Part shown: piece after piece, positions 24,201 to 36,832 of the stretch
How the letters are laid out: each line of letters begins with the position of its first letter
Position numbering within the stretch: position 1 is the first letter of the stretch
Origin: Patiria miniata
Lineage: Eukaryota; Echinodermata; Asteroidea; Valvatida; Asterinidae
Assembly (NCBI RefSeq): GCF_015706575.1
Contig: NW_024037051.1
Location: 16,759,153-16,823,152, forward strand
DNA: 64,000 nt
Reading direction: 5' to 3'
Position numbers and translations under genes: made by a program
The notes under the pieces: generated by a model
Databases searched by the model: none
Told to the model about the DNA's origin: nothing
What the model saw: the letters and a program-made list of their open reading frames with translations, nothing else

Positions 24201-27200
24201 GGTGTTGGGCACTACAGCCCGTCTCAAAAAAATGGTACAATCGAAAACGATTTTTTTTCAATATTAAATCTCAACATTAGTAAGTCGTTTTGAGCATCAC
24301 ATTTAAAGAAAAAAGACCAGGCTTTCCAATACTTTTTATTTATCTCATTTGCTTTTGTCAATCCAGAGATTCAGTTTACTGCGGAACACAAAAATCAAGT
24401 TTGTTTCTTTTGCCAAGTTGCAATCTTTTGTGAGCTTCAAGACAGCATGGCACAGTACTCGAAACAACTCTGCCCATGCATAAAAGTGGCACAAAATCGA
24501 TTTTGGTGTATCGCACTAAATTGATTATATCTCTGAATTGACAAAAGCAAATAAGATCAAACCAACACTATTGGAAAGCCCAGTCTTTTTTCTTTAATAT
24601 TATGCCAAGTAAGAATGACTTATTTTGAAATTTCATATTGAACCAATTTTTTTTCTGATTGTACCATTTTTTTGAGACAGGCTGTACAGTAAAAAAAAGG
24701 CTTAACCCTAACAGAACTCAACCCATCAAACCCCAACGGCATGTTCTGTTGGAATTTGTCAGAGTGGGTACAGCACCCTTAAACTGACAGTCTTTTACAT
24801 TGGGTTGGCACACTTCCAGAATCAAAGTCAGAAATATGTGTGTGCAGTTTCCCTTACATTGGAATTTGCCAGGATGGGTATGGTTCCTAGTAAATCATGC
24901 TAGGGAGTTAGGGTTAATAAACTCAGTGTAACCTTGCGAGTTTTTGAATTTGAATTTAAAAAGATCCTCAGAATTTATTATTGTAAACTCATTGTTTATT
25001 ACTACCACAGGTAAGTGTATTTTGAATGTCTTGTGTGCCTGGATTAAGCTGGAAATCAGCCCATTATTAAATTATAATTTATGTTTTGACATATGAATCA
25101 TTTAGAAAACCTTCTGGAATATGTGACCACAATGGTGTGTGTGGCGGTGCGTGGAGTGCCCACGATCGGCATCATTCATAAACCATTCAAGAAGGATGAG
25201 AAAACAGGTAAGCAAGCCATGAACACTGCAGAAGATAGAATGAGAATCACTCATCAAGTATCATTTCATTATTGTCCCTGAGCTGGACAGTTTACTGCAA
25301 TTGCTTCTCAACACCAGAAATTGAGACAGCCGGTTGGCAGAATGTCTGGTTCATTGAAGCCAAACAAAACCAATTAAACTGCCCCGTCCCCCCCCCCCCC
25401 CAAAAAAACCCTACACAAAACAAACAAAAAGATCGAGTCCATAACCCTAACCTTCCTCAATCCTCCAAAGTCCTCCGGGCCGTTTTGGAGGATTTGGGAG
25501 GATTGAGGCTGAATGCAACCTACAATTTTTGAGGAATGTGGAGTATTGAGGGCACATAGACATTCAGTATCAGTTGAATTTGGAGGGTTGAGGCAGAATG
25601 GTGTTTAAAGAATAGGGTTGAGGCTGAATGCATTTTGAGAGGCAGGGCTGTTTGAGGATTTTGAAGGATTGAGGCAGTGCGTATCCTTCATTTGGAACAG
25701 AAGTGCAAAATTTTGGAGGACGTTGGAGGATTGAGGATGGTTCCTAGCAAAAAGGGCCTAGGGAATTAGGGCTTTAACACCCAGAATTCTTCAAATGGTT
25801 AAATCCTGATATAGAAGACTGCCATTATTGTATGAATGAGTACCTCAATATCAGCTTCGACTCTCAACTTTTTTGTTTAATTAAAGAAATCACTGATTAA
25901 AAAAACGTATTGATTCTGGTTTTCTAACCAAACATGTGTTGATTAATCTCCAAATTCTTTGACAGTTTGGGCCTACGTTGGAAAGACCCTATCCCCAAAC
26001 CTAAAGCTGCCAGTCAAGAAAACTTTAGAAGAACTTGGGACAAGTCCCAAGATCATCGTATCACGCTCGCACAAGGGAGAAGTAGAATCTGTTGCCAAGA
26101 AATCATTTGGGGAGAAAACTACAGTTATCCCAGCTGGTGGTGCAGGTAAGTCCATTGATCCTCCAAGAAAATAGTAATAAACACTAACAAACAAACAAAT
26201 ACAAAACCGAACACAAATTAAACAAAGCCAGAAACAAGGACCCAGGACTCAAGGCTGAGAACCAAGAACTTGGAGCCAGGAACCCAGAACCTATAACCCA
26301 GAACCCAGGAACCTAGAGCCCAAAATTCAGGAACCAAGAGCCAAGAACCCAGGAACCCAGAGCCCATATCAGATCCCAGGAACCCAGAGCCCTTAAACCA
26401 GAACCCAAAGCCCAGGAACCCAGAGCTCATAACCAAGAAGTCAGAAACCGGAACCTAGAACCAAAATAGAACCCTGATCCCAGAACCCAGGGCATCAAAT
26501 CCAGATCCTGAGCCTAAAGCTAGAGCCCAGAACCTAGAGTCCAGAACCCAGAACCCATGATAAAAGCACACACCTCAAGATGGCTGCAGTGAAAATGATC
26601 TACATGTACATTTTCTTTATATTTTTGAATAAATAAAATTTCTCTTTGGAGAATATGGATTTTTTTTCCTCAATATACTGTTTGCTATTGATTTTAATAA
26701 GGAAAAAGTACCTACCACATTGCATCCCCAGTGACAGATTTATGTCATTACCCCTGTTTTCTAGACCATTTGAATCATATAAACCTCTGTCATGATGTTT
26801 TAAGAATCATCATTTCCCAGATTTGGACATTTCGGTCTTTACTTATATGGGTGCTGTGGTCCAATGGTTACGGTGTTCGACTCGTGTGCTGTGGTACACG
26901 GGTTCGAATCCTGACGGGGAACATGGTGCTTGTGCTCTTGAGCAAGGCACTTTACCATTATTGCTTTGTCCTTCGGATGGGACGTAAAGCCATAGGTCCC
27001 ATGTGTTGTGTAATGCACGTTTAACCCAGTAACACTTGTCGCTAAGACCATTTGAATCATATATACTTGAGAACCTAATTGTTGGTAGATACGTGCGCTT
27101 TAAAAGACTTCTGTATTATACTTTCAAGTTTACGTCAATTTTTTTTTTTTTATCTAGGTTACAAAGTGTGGGCACTCTTTGAAGGAACGGCCGACGCCTA

Positions 27201-27423
27201 CATCCACACGACGCTGATAAAGAAATGGGACATTTGCGCAGGCAACGCGCTCTTGAACACAGCCAAGGGTCGCATGACCACCCTGAAAGGGGACAAGATT
27301 GACTACAACTGGAGTCCCGAGTCACCGGACCCCAAAAACGAGGGCGGACTTTTAGCAACGCTCTGGGAGCACGAGATGTTTTTAAAGAAGCTGGAGGCAG
27401 TGGTGGATGCCAAACAACGATAG
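21268..27423 (+). CDS. BPNT2: Golgi-resident PAP 3'-phosphatase (BPNT2/IMPAD1)
   Basis: Five exons: 21268-21630, 22849-23014, 25106-25207, 25966-26145 and 27158-27423 (stop TAG). All have clean GT-AG borders and consistent phases (0,1,1,1), giving 358 aa; human BPNT2 has 359. A signal-anchor helix at about 13-30 ([15 protein letters not shown]) puts the enzyme in the Golgi lumen. Family metal motifs are visible: [12 protein letters not shown] (165-176) and WDICAGN (294-300), plus VTDGD in exon 1 and IPAGGAG at the exon 4/5 join. The enzyme hydrolyses adenosine 3',5'-bisphosphate left by sulfotransferases, so it supports glycosaminoglycan sulfation. No frameshift or missing key residue. Introns hold SINE, MITE and minisatellite insertions, listed separately. 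Confidence 0.95.
24130..24212 (+). repeat. Repeat shared with 58640-58720
   Basis: GAAGAATCAATA and GCGCTACAGTAATAGGCAGGGCGGT recur, diverged, near 58650-58715. Family unknown. Confidence 0.4.
24215..24684. mobile_element. Foldback MITE with mariner-like ends in BPNT2 intron 2
   Basis: Inverted arms of about 160-170 bp: the left begins CAGCCCGTCTCAAAAAAATG and the right ends in the complement of CAGCCTGTCTCAAAAAAATG. Both are flanked by TA (24213-24214 and 24685-24686), as for Tc1/mariner insertions. No coding capacity. Confidence 0.7.
25440..25740 (+). repeat. Degenerate GAGGATTGAGGC repeats in BPNT2 intron 3
   Basis: Multiple imperfect copies of GGAGGATTGAGGCAGAATG-like words. Probably a decayed minisatellite. 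Confidence 0.4.
26225..26560 (+). repeat. (CCCAGAA)n-type minisatellite in BPNT2 intron 4
   Basis: Long run of AACCCAGAACCCAGGAACC-type units, 6-8 bp period, with drift. Starts about 80 bp after the exon 4 donor. Confidence 0.75.
26781..27044 (+). mobile_element. tRNA-derived SINE with 18-bp target duplication in BPNT2 intron 4
   Basis: A tRNA head (A box TGGTCCAATGGTTACGG, B box GGTTCGAATCC) at 26848-26922 is followed by a body with CTTGAGCAAGGCACTTTACC and CCTTCGGATGGGACGTAAAG, words common to metazoan SINE central domains. An 18-bp direct repeat, AGACCATTTGAATCATAT, lies at 26763-26780 and 27045-27062, so the insertion ends are well defined. About 67 bp precede the tRNA head inside the duplication, which is unusual. 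Confidence 0.75.
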
Positions 27424-30224
27424 CTAGAAGTATAGAGCAGATGAATTTTTTTTTGGTTATTAGTTATTCCAGAAGTCTGTACTTTTAACACAGTATGCAA
27501 GCCTGGCATCTCCATTGTGCATTGTTTATAGAGGGCGCTATTTGTAATGGGCATGGTAAAAATTAAAGGGCATGATGTACACGTACATGAATATGTGTCA
27601 CTTCATAAATGTGGGGTCCAAAAGTGTTATATTATTTGTGTCCATGTTTGTTACACCTGACCTGTGTAATTTGCCATACAAGTACATGTATCATTGAAAT
27701 TGCCTTCAATTATTTTTAGCTGCGGGATAGCAGCTCAACAAACACATTGTGTCTCTCCATTAGTTAGGTAGTTGACATTGTCTATTGCTCCTACATATTT
27801 TGACCGATATGAACCAAACTTTGTCAAAACTATCAATAGCCCAACCCAACATGTCACATGACCAAATTGAGATCAAAGGTCATCATGGGGTCACTGGAAT
27901 CAAAAATCTGATTTTTTTAACTCGAAACACTACTCCTTCCAGAAATTCCTTGGCACAATCACGTGACTAATGCATAAACACACATTCATTGGCCCGCAGC
28001 TTCCGAGATCTGATTGAGCTTGTTTGATTTATTTGGCAGGTACTTTGCTTAACACAATCACGTCTTGGAGATGGAAGGTATAAAAGTATGTACATGTACC
28101 CTTAATTTACAAAATATTATTTTCAGATGTAACAGGGACTTGAAAAAACAACAACTCGGACCCAAAATTTCTGGACTGACTGACCCTGCAGGCCATGCGC
28201 ACCAAACAGTGTCAGACATTTTGTACTGTTCACAAGTGTTTTAGTGAAAATAATGCAATTAATTGTGGGTGCATACAGAAAAATTATATTTTTGTAGTTC
28301 CTAGAAAATGACCTCGGCCCACCTTTTTAAAACCCACATGATATGGCTTGTGTTTTATTAGAATACAGTGTTTTCAACAGAAGTGCATTCCAGTACTTTA
28401 GACCAACTGGTATTAAAAGTTCATGGCTAGCATATTGTGTTTTAAGTGGCAGACTTCTGGCCGTTGCATTTTAATAGGCCATATTTTTTATTTGTCAATT
28501 GAGGGTGCTTGGAAAATCACAAATAGTGGTGAATGTACTTTTCTCAAATCTACTTACCAAATCTTCATTACTGTGTCAACTGTACTGTGCGTTTTGTCCT
28601 GGATGGCCGTGTTAGAATGGCGCCCTCTATCGGTCAACATGGACTGTTACATCTTTGATTCTTCCACATCTTTCAGCTGGTTCAATTCTGTTGAGAGAAA
28701 AATGGCCAGAACTGATGTTTTGTATAACAGGCTGAGAATGTGTAAGCGTTAAGCCAACATAGCCATTGAGACCTGAGAAAGTATGGTGATATGCTGCCCT
28801 CTTGTGGTGAATAGAGGTGATGATTTTTCAGGCTTAAAGTTCCGTTATTAACTAAAAGTAGCACTGAAGACATACCTGACCGAACTAAAACTTTCATAAC
28901 AAAGTAGAAGTTTTCTATTTTATAATAGAAACCAAAAGAGATAAACAATGATAGTCTTTTTAAGAAGTAACTTCGACATAGTATACTGCATGTTGGAAAG
29001 AAGTTCATAATTTTGTAGTATAATGTTCATTTGGTTAAAAAAAACTTAATTGAACTAAACTAGGTGGAAATAAAAAATTCATAGACTTTATGCGTTAATT
29101 AAACGTACATTCTTCGTGATATTTTTCATCCCGAAAATAGATTCCTAACATAAATTGCTATTTTTCAAGCACTATAAAAGTTAGTAACTTTTGAATGCAT
29201 GCAACATCAACCGAAAAAAGGGAAACATGTTTAGTTATTGAATTATTACTTTACAAATTTCTAATTATTTGCTGCCATACAATAATTCCAATCTCACGGG
29301 ACGGGCTTGTTCCCGCCCCACAATCTGTATGGATAATGTACGGACCGAGAGCCAGTCTAGCTGCTCTAAAAGAGAATCTGTTTGTGCCCCCCCCCCCCCC
29401 CAAAAAAAACCCTTGCAGACGTCAAAAAATTAACAAACAAGGACTTTTTTGTTGTTCAAATAAAACACACAAGTTTTTATCTCTATTAAGGAAAACAAAA
29501 ATCGAATTTGATGAGACGCAACTTTAAAGTAAACAATGCAAAAACGTTACATACGTAATTTTTTTTGGCTGCTGTACCATAGTCAATATAATTATACTAC
29601 CTTTAGATAAAAAAATCTTGTTCAGTGTAACAGTTTTCTAATTAAAACATTTTCTGATAACATTTTAAAATTCCTTCTCTGAAATATTTCATTCCTCGCA
29701 TGGTGGTTTTTTTTTCATTTCTCTCTTCTTTCGGGTTCTACTTTTATGTATTTTGTTGGTTTGTGGGTTCTCGTCTCTGCTGAAAAGGAAATTTCGTAGA
29801 GAAAAGAGAGGATAAAACAAAAATGTTTTTTTTTTTACTTTTCTTTTATATTTATAATTTAGCACATTGCTCATTATTATTTAGAGGTCTGCAAAAACCA
29901 TATGGTACAGCCAAGCATGTCTGTTTAAGTGGCCGTTTTTTTTTACCGAAAGGCATTCGAATTTGACAAGATTCAGAGAAGGCAAGATTCGTCTTTCAGT
30001 TTTCTGGCAGCGATATTCTTAAACTGTGAAGTTTTGTTATTAAAGTTAGTGAAGGAATTTGGGCCTTCTTGTTACATCAGTTGAATTGCATGTACAGTAC
30101 AATGTACTTGTAGATTTGAAATAATGTAATCTGTGTGCAGCTGGAGCGTAAGCTACTTTTGTGACCCGTTTTCTGGGAGCTGTTTTTACCGTTGATTGAC
30201 CTTTAACATCGAATATTGTATTAT
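27424..30224. other. BPNT2 3' flank and intergenic region, no gene recognised
   Basis: AT-rich, with poly-C/A at 29390 and T-runs near 29700-29940. Frames here are short and show no family motifs. Confidence 0.4.
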
Positions 30225-30226
30225 TA

Positions 30227-30471
30227 CACTCTAAAAAGTCCCGGGTCAGAATTGACCCGGAAAAGGGTCATGTGGGGCCTGACCCTTTTTCGGGTCAAAA
30301 ATGACCCTATCCCGAGTCAAAAATGACACTTTTCCGGGTCAAAATGACCCGTAAGATGAGTCACGCAGCGTAATTTTGACCCAGAAAAGTGTTATTTTTG
30401 ACCCGGAAAAAGGGTCAGGCCCCACATGACCCTTTTTCCGGGTCAATTCTGACCCGGGACTTTTTAGAGTG
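30227..30471. mobile_element. 245-bp foldback MITE, CACTCTAAAAAGTCCCGGGTC ends
   Basis: TA on both sides (30225-30226, 30472-30473). Arms of about 70 bp pair almost perfectly. The interior repeats GGGTCA(A)nnTGACCC words. High arm identity suggests a recent insertion. Related to the element at 13426-13956. Confidence 0.75.
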
Positions 30472-31789
30472 TATGGTCGAGTCCGAATAATTACTTGGCT
30501 TGGGCTTATAATTACACACGCGCCTATGGAAACGGTTGCAGCCACTTCCCATAATGGACACGTGTATTACCGCCGGCCGTAACCAAGTAACTCAGCCAGT
30601 TACCTAATAACTGAAAGTGTTTAGTCAAATCATGGAGTTATAGCTCCATGGTCAAATAAATAGTTTGAAGGCAGATAGGATCAGATGCATTTATCCGAAA
30701 AGTAACCTACCGAATTATTATCAAAAAGCTCACTTGGGTTAATGATGGTACTCGTACTTAACACCCCCGTGAAATTAATCCGTCATTTAAAGAAGAAATC
30801 AAGAAATACGGGTGATTTCCAACGGCCGGTCATTATTTTGAGTGATCGATTGAAATGAGGAGTGCCATGGACCAAATCATGTTTCGTGATCAAAAGGTTG
30901 TGCATGGTCTTTCACCGTTTTCTCGAAAAACTGAAACTTCAACATGTTAGATTTTGAGCATTCGTCTTTGGATAGTGGTGTTATTATTGGAAACGAAGAA
31001 AATGCATGAAAAGCAAATGATCCTATGGGCCTTTAAAAGGGCAGACTGACTCATATAAAGTAAAGACACAGCACAGCACCTTGTTTGACTATCTTTCGCT
31101 CGTCTTCACCACCGATCTCTTTACTAACTGGACACATGGCTGTCCATGCCCACGCCTCGAAGCGGCCGTCCGCCATTTTGGGTTACCCATTACGCACGCG
31201 CATTAAACGCGAGTTTTTGATGTCTCCTTCAGAGTAGGCCCCTGGTCAAAATGTTTACCTCTATGCGCTATGGCTGAGAGTAATACACGTGTTTATAGGA
31301 GTCAACTGCTTTCATAGCCTAAGACTACGTTATGGAACCTTGCCTGAAAAAAATTCTACAAAAAATAACGAAATCAATCCTCTCTTTGTGCAATTAGAAT
31401 TACATGGAAGTTGTTTTATTATTTTTTTTGGATTGACGATCTCGGTTCATTGGCCCATTACAAGAAAATCGTGACTGTAAATTTTGCATTAGAATTTATG
31501 TTTTAAGATTTGTTCAAATTCTAGTCCGGGTTGTTTGCCTCAAATGGTTTGTTTTTAGTGGCCTTGTACTTTATGGACCAACAATTTGTGATGATGTGTT
31601 TTGTAGATAGCAATCTTGGTCTCTTGGGAGTTTGTCATTTTTTCAGGACACTTGAATTATTTTTCTTTATACAGTTTGGAAAAATCTTGTAAGTAAAAGT
31701 AACAGACAATGCACGTACAATAAAAGTAAAATTCTTACACATTTGGTGTCATATCGTTCATGTGATGGTTGCGAAACTTTGCACAATTA

Positions 31790-31960
31790 CTGGACTACCC
31801 ATCAAAATGGTTCGCCTTCTGCACTAGAAATTGAGTGGTAATTGGTTCGAGTCCCGCCAGATTACCTCTGGATTTGTTTCTGTCACACTGCGCATGATGC
31901 CAAGATACCTATCATGTACGTTATACATTGTCATGGTGTCGTCAGCAGAAGACACCATAT
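31790..31960 (+). repeat. Possible SINE fragment
   Basis: GGTTCGAGTCCCG near 31850 is a good B box with a tRNA-like arm upstream. The rest of 30474-32399 holds nothing I recognise. Confidence 0.3.
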
Positions 31961-32399
31961 AATATGAAAGTGAATTAAACTGCTGTATAAACTGCTCACT
32001 GACTGGATTGACCAGAAATTAATACTTTTTTAAGTGGCCTGAAATTTTATATAATACAATATAATAAAAAAAATCAAAATATTGAAGTCAATAACTTTGC
32101 AATACCCTTCTTAGAAATCCTGTTGTAATCCTTGAAAAAAAGCTGCTTAAAAACCAGGGATACAATTTTGGGGATTTTTCCCCCCTAAACTAAAGGACCC
32201 AATTTCATGTAGTTGTTAAACAGAAAATATTTGCTCAGAAAGTTTATGTGTTAAGCAAAAATCAACAGAGAACCAGTCACAGGTAATATACATGTACATT
32301 GCATGATACTTTGGCTTGTAACCATTGTTTGCTAAGCAATTATTTTTTGTACTTAGCAAATTTATGTGGTTACCAGCTCCATGAAAATGGCGCCATTAT

Positions 32400-32873
32400 G
32401 GGTGCAGACCTGTAAATAGGCCCAGAATTGCCTACGCGGGCCACATCACGATTTGTATGCCCTCAATTTCTTTGCTATTAGAGCATTTTTGTGGACCATG
32501 AGCTTTTGTGAAAAAACTTGAAGATGGTTGGAAGCAGTGCACAGGAGTGCGAGCTCGTATTTCTGTGGAATTCGGATGAAATTGGGCCCTACAATTGTTT
32601 TATTTTGCAATGGAGCGCAGGCATCATTTCTCAAAATGGCGATGGGCCACACAGGACTACTTTTAGGGGTGATCATCTTTGGATGGAATTTTCTCCCGAA
32701 AGTCACCGGATTACCACCCAAAATTGAACAGAAAACAAGAGATGATGAAATGAACTTTAATCCGAAGGGTGTCTCAACCAGCTTGGATAGTTGTGAATAT
32801 TTTAAACTATTTTTGGAAGTACGCATAATTATCACTGAGGTCTATGGGAGTCGATCTTGCAGGTCTGCACCCC
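32400..32873 (+). mobile_element. GGGTGCAGACC-ended element, copy B1
   Basis: The ends are inverted GGGGTGCAGACC (32400 and 32873). The body (CAATGGAGCGCAGGCATCAT, GGGGTGATCATC, GTCTATGG) matches copies at 42190, 43085 and 43765. About 474 bp, non-coding; the 187-codon frame through it is chance. Confidence 0.65.
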
Positions 32874-34670
32874 AAGATGCCATTCGCACGTGCGCAGTGG
32901 CTCAGTGTTATCAGATCCTCCTGTCCCCTGTTGTTTTTGTTTGTTTTGTAATTCTCGATCCCCACTTTCCCCCAGGACGTGTATTATGTATCGATCATTA
33001 TCGATCGATCCTGTTGCTAACGGCTGTTGCCTGGGACTGCTCGCTTTCACTTATTCTACACACAATAGTGTCTGACCATCAATTGAAATGATGTGAGTAT
33101 TTTTTTGTATGGAATCAGTCAACCGATTGGGCCACCAGCACTAAGGGTACTTCTCAAACTATCCCAAAACTGAAGCTTGAAAATTTAACTCAACATTTCA
33201 ATAATATAAATGTGGAAAAGATCCTTTCACGACAAGAAAAAGTTGAACAAGAAGGCATGTTACATTAGGTTACCTTACATGTAGGGAGAAAATATAGGCC
33301 ATATAGTGTTTGGGTAGAAAGTTAAAGAAGGACCAAAGTTTGTGTGATCGAGGTTTTCTGACATGTTCCCTGAAATCCCAGTGTTGACATGATATATTAT
33401 GGAGTTGTGAGTCTAGGTACCAGGCTTCTATGAACACCCTAACAACACAGACGCCAAGGTTATCACAGGGGAACAGTTGTTGGCCACAAATTATATCCAA
33501 AATGTGTGGTGCTTTGTTGTATTCATACTACATGTACACTAGCGAAGTTTGAGGAATGGACTAGATATTAAGCTTCTCTTGTCAGAATTTAACTGTGACT
33601 ATAGTGTTCGGACAAGGGACTTCACAGTGCACATCACGGTAAGCTTTCTCGTATACATGACCAAATGTTTGTTCAACCCGATGTAACTTTGATTCGATCT
33701 ATGTTATCTGATCGTTAGTTTCTCATTCTATATAATCCACGTTCACATTGTTGGTGGAGTACGGATATAATGACGAGTGTGCAAAGATATCAGGTTGATA
33801 TAGTTGGCAAGGTTGTTGGATTTTCGTGGACATGTCTACGTGGAGTAGTCATGGGTGACGGGGCCGCTTTGGGGTCGGGTGTTGTCGCACATGCACCCGG
33901 CCGTTGAGTTAAAGGGGAGTGTGCAGTGCCTTTTTTTCATTACCGAGGGAGTGGGCTACACCATGGAAGCTTCCTCCATGGCTACACGTAGTACACGTGG
34001 CTACTTTTTGGGGCGCAGACCAAGGCTCAAAATTGACTAAGCCGGCCAAGTTACGGTTAATGATTCTTTCAATTTTCTCTAAATAAAAACTTTTGTACGC
34101 CCCTGCACTTGAGCATAGCTCCATGGTAGAAGTGAAGTCCGAAGGGCCTAAAAAGGTTCTAACTTGTATTTCTGAGAAATGTAGGATGAAATAGGACCCA
34201 CTTTACATGAGTATTTTGCCCGATTTCTTTTTAATTTGGGGATATTTATGACTGGGACCTGTGGAAATTTATTTTCTTGCCTCCAGGCAAGCATTAATTA
34301 AGTTGTCCTTGAGAGGTGTTTGGGCTTGTTATAAAGAAACAAGGTCATTAAGTTGTACTACTGTTGATTTTCAGATGAGACTTTTAGTCGAAAAACAACT
34401 TGTTATGTTTTTGTGGTAACAAAATGCCTTTTTTTGGGGGGGGGGAGGTTTGTTTCCCTCGTTGCCCATTTAGAACATTTTTTTTATAAGATAAGATTTA
34501 AAGGTTTGCATGATGAATCGAAGCATGGAGGAAGGAAAAGATGGGTGACTGGGTAGCAATTAGATAAAGAGTTACGGTAGCACCATGTGGCACATCTGAT
34601 TTATGAGTTTGTGAGGTTCTGAAGAGTTCACACTAACTCATTAAAGAGATATGTCACGCTATAAAGGGTG
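32874..34670. other. Intergenic, no feature recognised
   Basis: No gene, repeat structure or motif that I can support, apart from a short ATCGATCGATC palindrome cluster near 32992. Confidence 0.35.
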
Positions 34671-34673
34671 AGA

Positions 34674-35178
34674 CAAAAAAACACACGAAACCCAAATGTC
34701 GGGCTAATTGTTTTATTGAAGTTCTGCATGTAGCACTTTCAAGAACTAGGATATGAAAGCCCAATTCATAAGCTTTCTTTTAGTACAAGAATCATTCAAA
34801 TCACTCATGTACTTTTGAAGCTACGGAATTTTAAACACAACCACCGTTTTAAGGTTCTGTCCACGGATCACAAAAAAGGTCAGTGTTCTTTAAGCAAAAC
34901 GAAAAGAAATTAAATACGGATGTGTGTGAATTGTTTTCGTTTTGCTGAAAGAACGTACACTTTTTTTGTGATCCGTGGACAGAACCTTAAAATGGTAGTT
35001 GTGTTTAAAATTCTGTAACTGTAACTTGAAAAGTACACGAAAGATTTGAAATGATTCTTGTACTAAAAAAAAGCTTATGAATTGGGTTTTCATATCCTAG
35101 ATTTTGAAAGTGCTACATGCAGAACTTCACTAAAACAATGGTCCCGACATTTGGGTTTCGTTTTTTTTATTCACCCTG
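34674..35178. mobile_element. 505-bp foldback MITE, TA-flanked, CAGGGTGA ends
   Basis: Almost the whole element is a palindrome: arms of about 230 bp meet near 34925. The right end is TCACCCTG|TA, the left TA|AAGGGTGA. TA flanks and the CAGGGTG terminus suggest a Tc1/mariner-mobilised element. A one-arm fragment lies at 182-280. Confidence 0.75.
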
Positions 35179-35521
35179 TAGTGCAACTATAAATCTTTAT
35201 CGCATAACATTATATAACTGCTGCATCATTTAAGGCCTTACCCCTGGGAATATTAAAGTTGGTCAAAATCTTCAAAATATTGATTATTTTGTTGCAGGAA
35301 CAAGTTTAGGTCTTGAAGTTACGGTTAAAACCAATTTTTTGCTTCTTTGAATGGGGGGGGGGGGGGGCGCTGCAGTGGGCTTTAACTGAACAGTATATTA
35401 GTCGATCTAATCATGGAGGAAGGAATCCATGATTTAATCATGCCATAGGAATGCTCTAACGATTAGCCTAAATTTGGACTGAAGACAACAATAAGACCTA
35501 TTTTTCTTTCCTTGTTTCCAG

Positions 35522-36832
35522 AATGTGTCCAAGGATTAAAGTCGGAAGAATGACTAAGTCGACTTTGAAACAACCATTACATCCTGCAAGTTAACCGTGT
35601 CTCGGAGTAAGATGATGGGACGTCTTACTTTCTTCATTGGTTGTGCTCTTTAAACATCAGCCTCGTGGATCTGGATTGGATGACTTGTTATACAGTTTGC
35701 AGTCGCCTGGAAATATTAAAACTGGATGCCGAAGATCTTGCTGTGCACATGAAGTACATGTACATGTAACTTGAAGCGAGTTGGACAAATTTCCTCTGAA
35801 GAATTAAGGGATTGTGAGAAGTGAAACATCCACAGTGACAGGAGTCTAAAGTTGCTATGGATACCCCTGCATTATCCATCTGCAAACATCTCTGCTCATC
35901 CATTGATTCTGTTGCCCGTCGGCCTTCATTCGTTGGGAGGCAGATAAAGGGTATAATGTAGCTGACATTGATAAATAACTTAGCAGAGATATCGTCGTGC
36001 CGCAATACTAATACAGGCTATAAGACAGCATCACGCGGATTAGTGATTGATAGCCCACTAAGTGGCCGCCATTTTGGAATATGTCATGGTGATATGAATC
36101 TCCCAGCAACCACTCTGTCACATGATCCAACCTGTGCAATCTGAACACCTGATTGAAATGGCCAATTCACAGGGTAGACAAGCCTCCGGGGTAAACTTTA
36201 ACTGCTCGACGTGCCCAAAACCTAATTTCATTTTGTGAGAGTCGAGATGCAACTTTTGGTGCCAGATGTCGTATGGAGTGCCACTTACCTATACACCCCA
36301 GCCGATCCAACCCTCTTTCGTTTTTCCGTGTTTGGTAAACGAGTACATGATTAACTTGGTATATTGACGTTTGACTTTTGTCTCACATCTGTACTGTCAA
36401 TTGCTCGAGAGTGTGCTGCTGCGGCTGCAAAAACACACATTTTTTTTATTCAAAGGCACTTTGTTGAAAGCACGTCGTATACAAAGATCGATGGGAGCTT
36501 TTAACTTGGATAAACATTACACCGAGGAAATGTACACATGCGATCGGAATCTGTGAAAAGAGCGGAGCTTGAGTAGTTTATCAGTAATATGAAGTTATGA
36601 AAGGAGTTGGCTGGTCGTGTTCATTGCTAGGTGACTGAAGATATGCAAACAAGATCAGTAACGGATAACGTCGACAGTGATAGATCAGCAGAGATTGCTT
36701 TATCAGCGTTTTGCTTATGACTGAAAATCTAACTGGATCATCAGACATTACTGTTTTGATTGAAAGAATCGAGTCACTTCGTCAGCACATATGGAAAACT
36801 GACTGCGATTGTTACGAGGAGGATTGGAAATT
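35522..36832 (+). other. Possible 5'-UTR exon part of the 36833 gene
   Basis: A strong acceptor (TTTTTCTTTCCTTGTTTCCAG, last base 35521) begins this stretch, and no better acceptor lies before the ATG at 36833. It has many stops and upstream ATGs, so a further intron inside is possible. Inferred. Confidence 0.3.

Noticed and set aside
32528-33091. 187-codon plus-strand frame
   Set aside because: Lies mostly within the B1 element; the same region in B2 and B3 does not keep a common frame.
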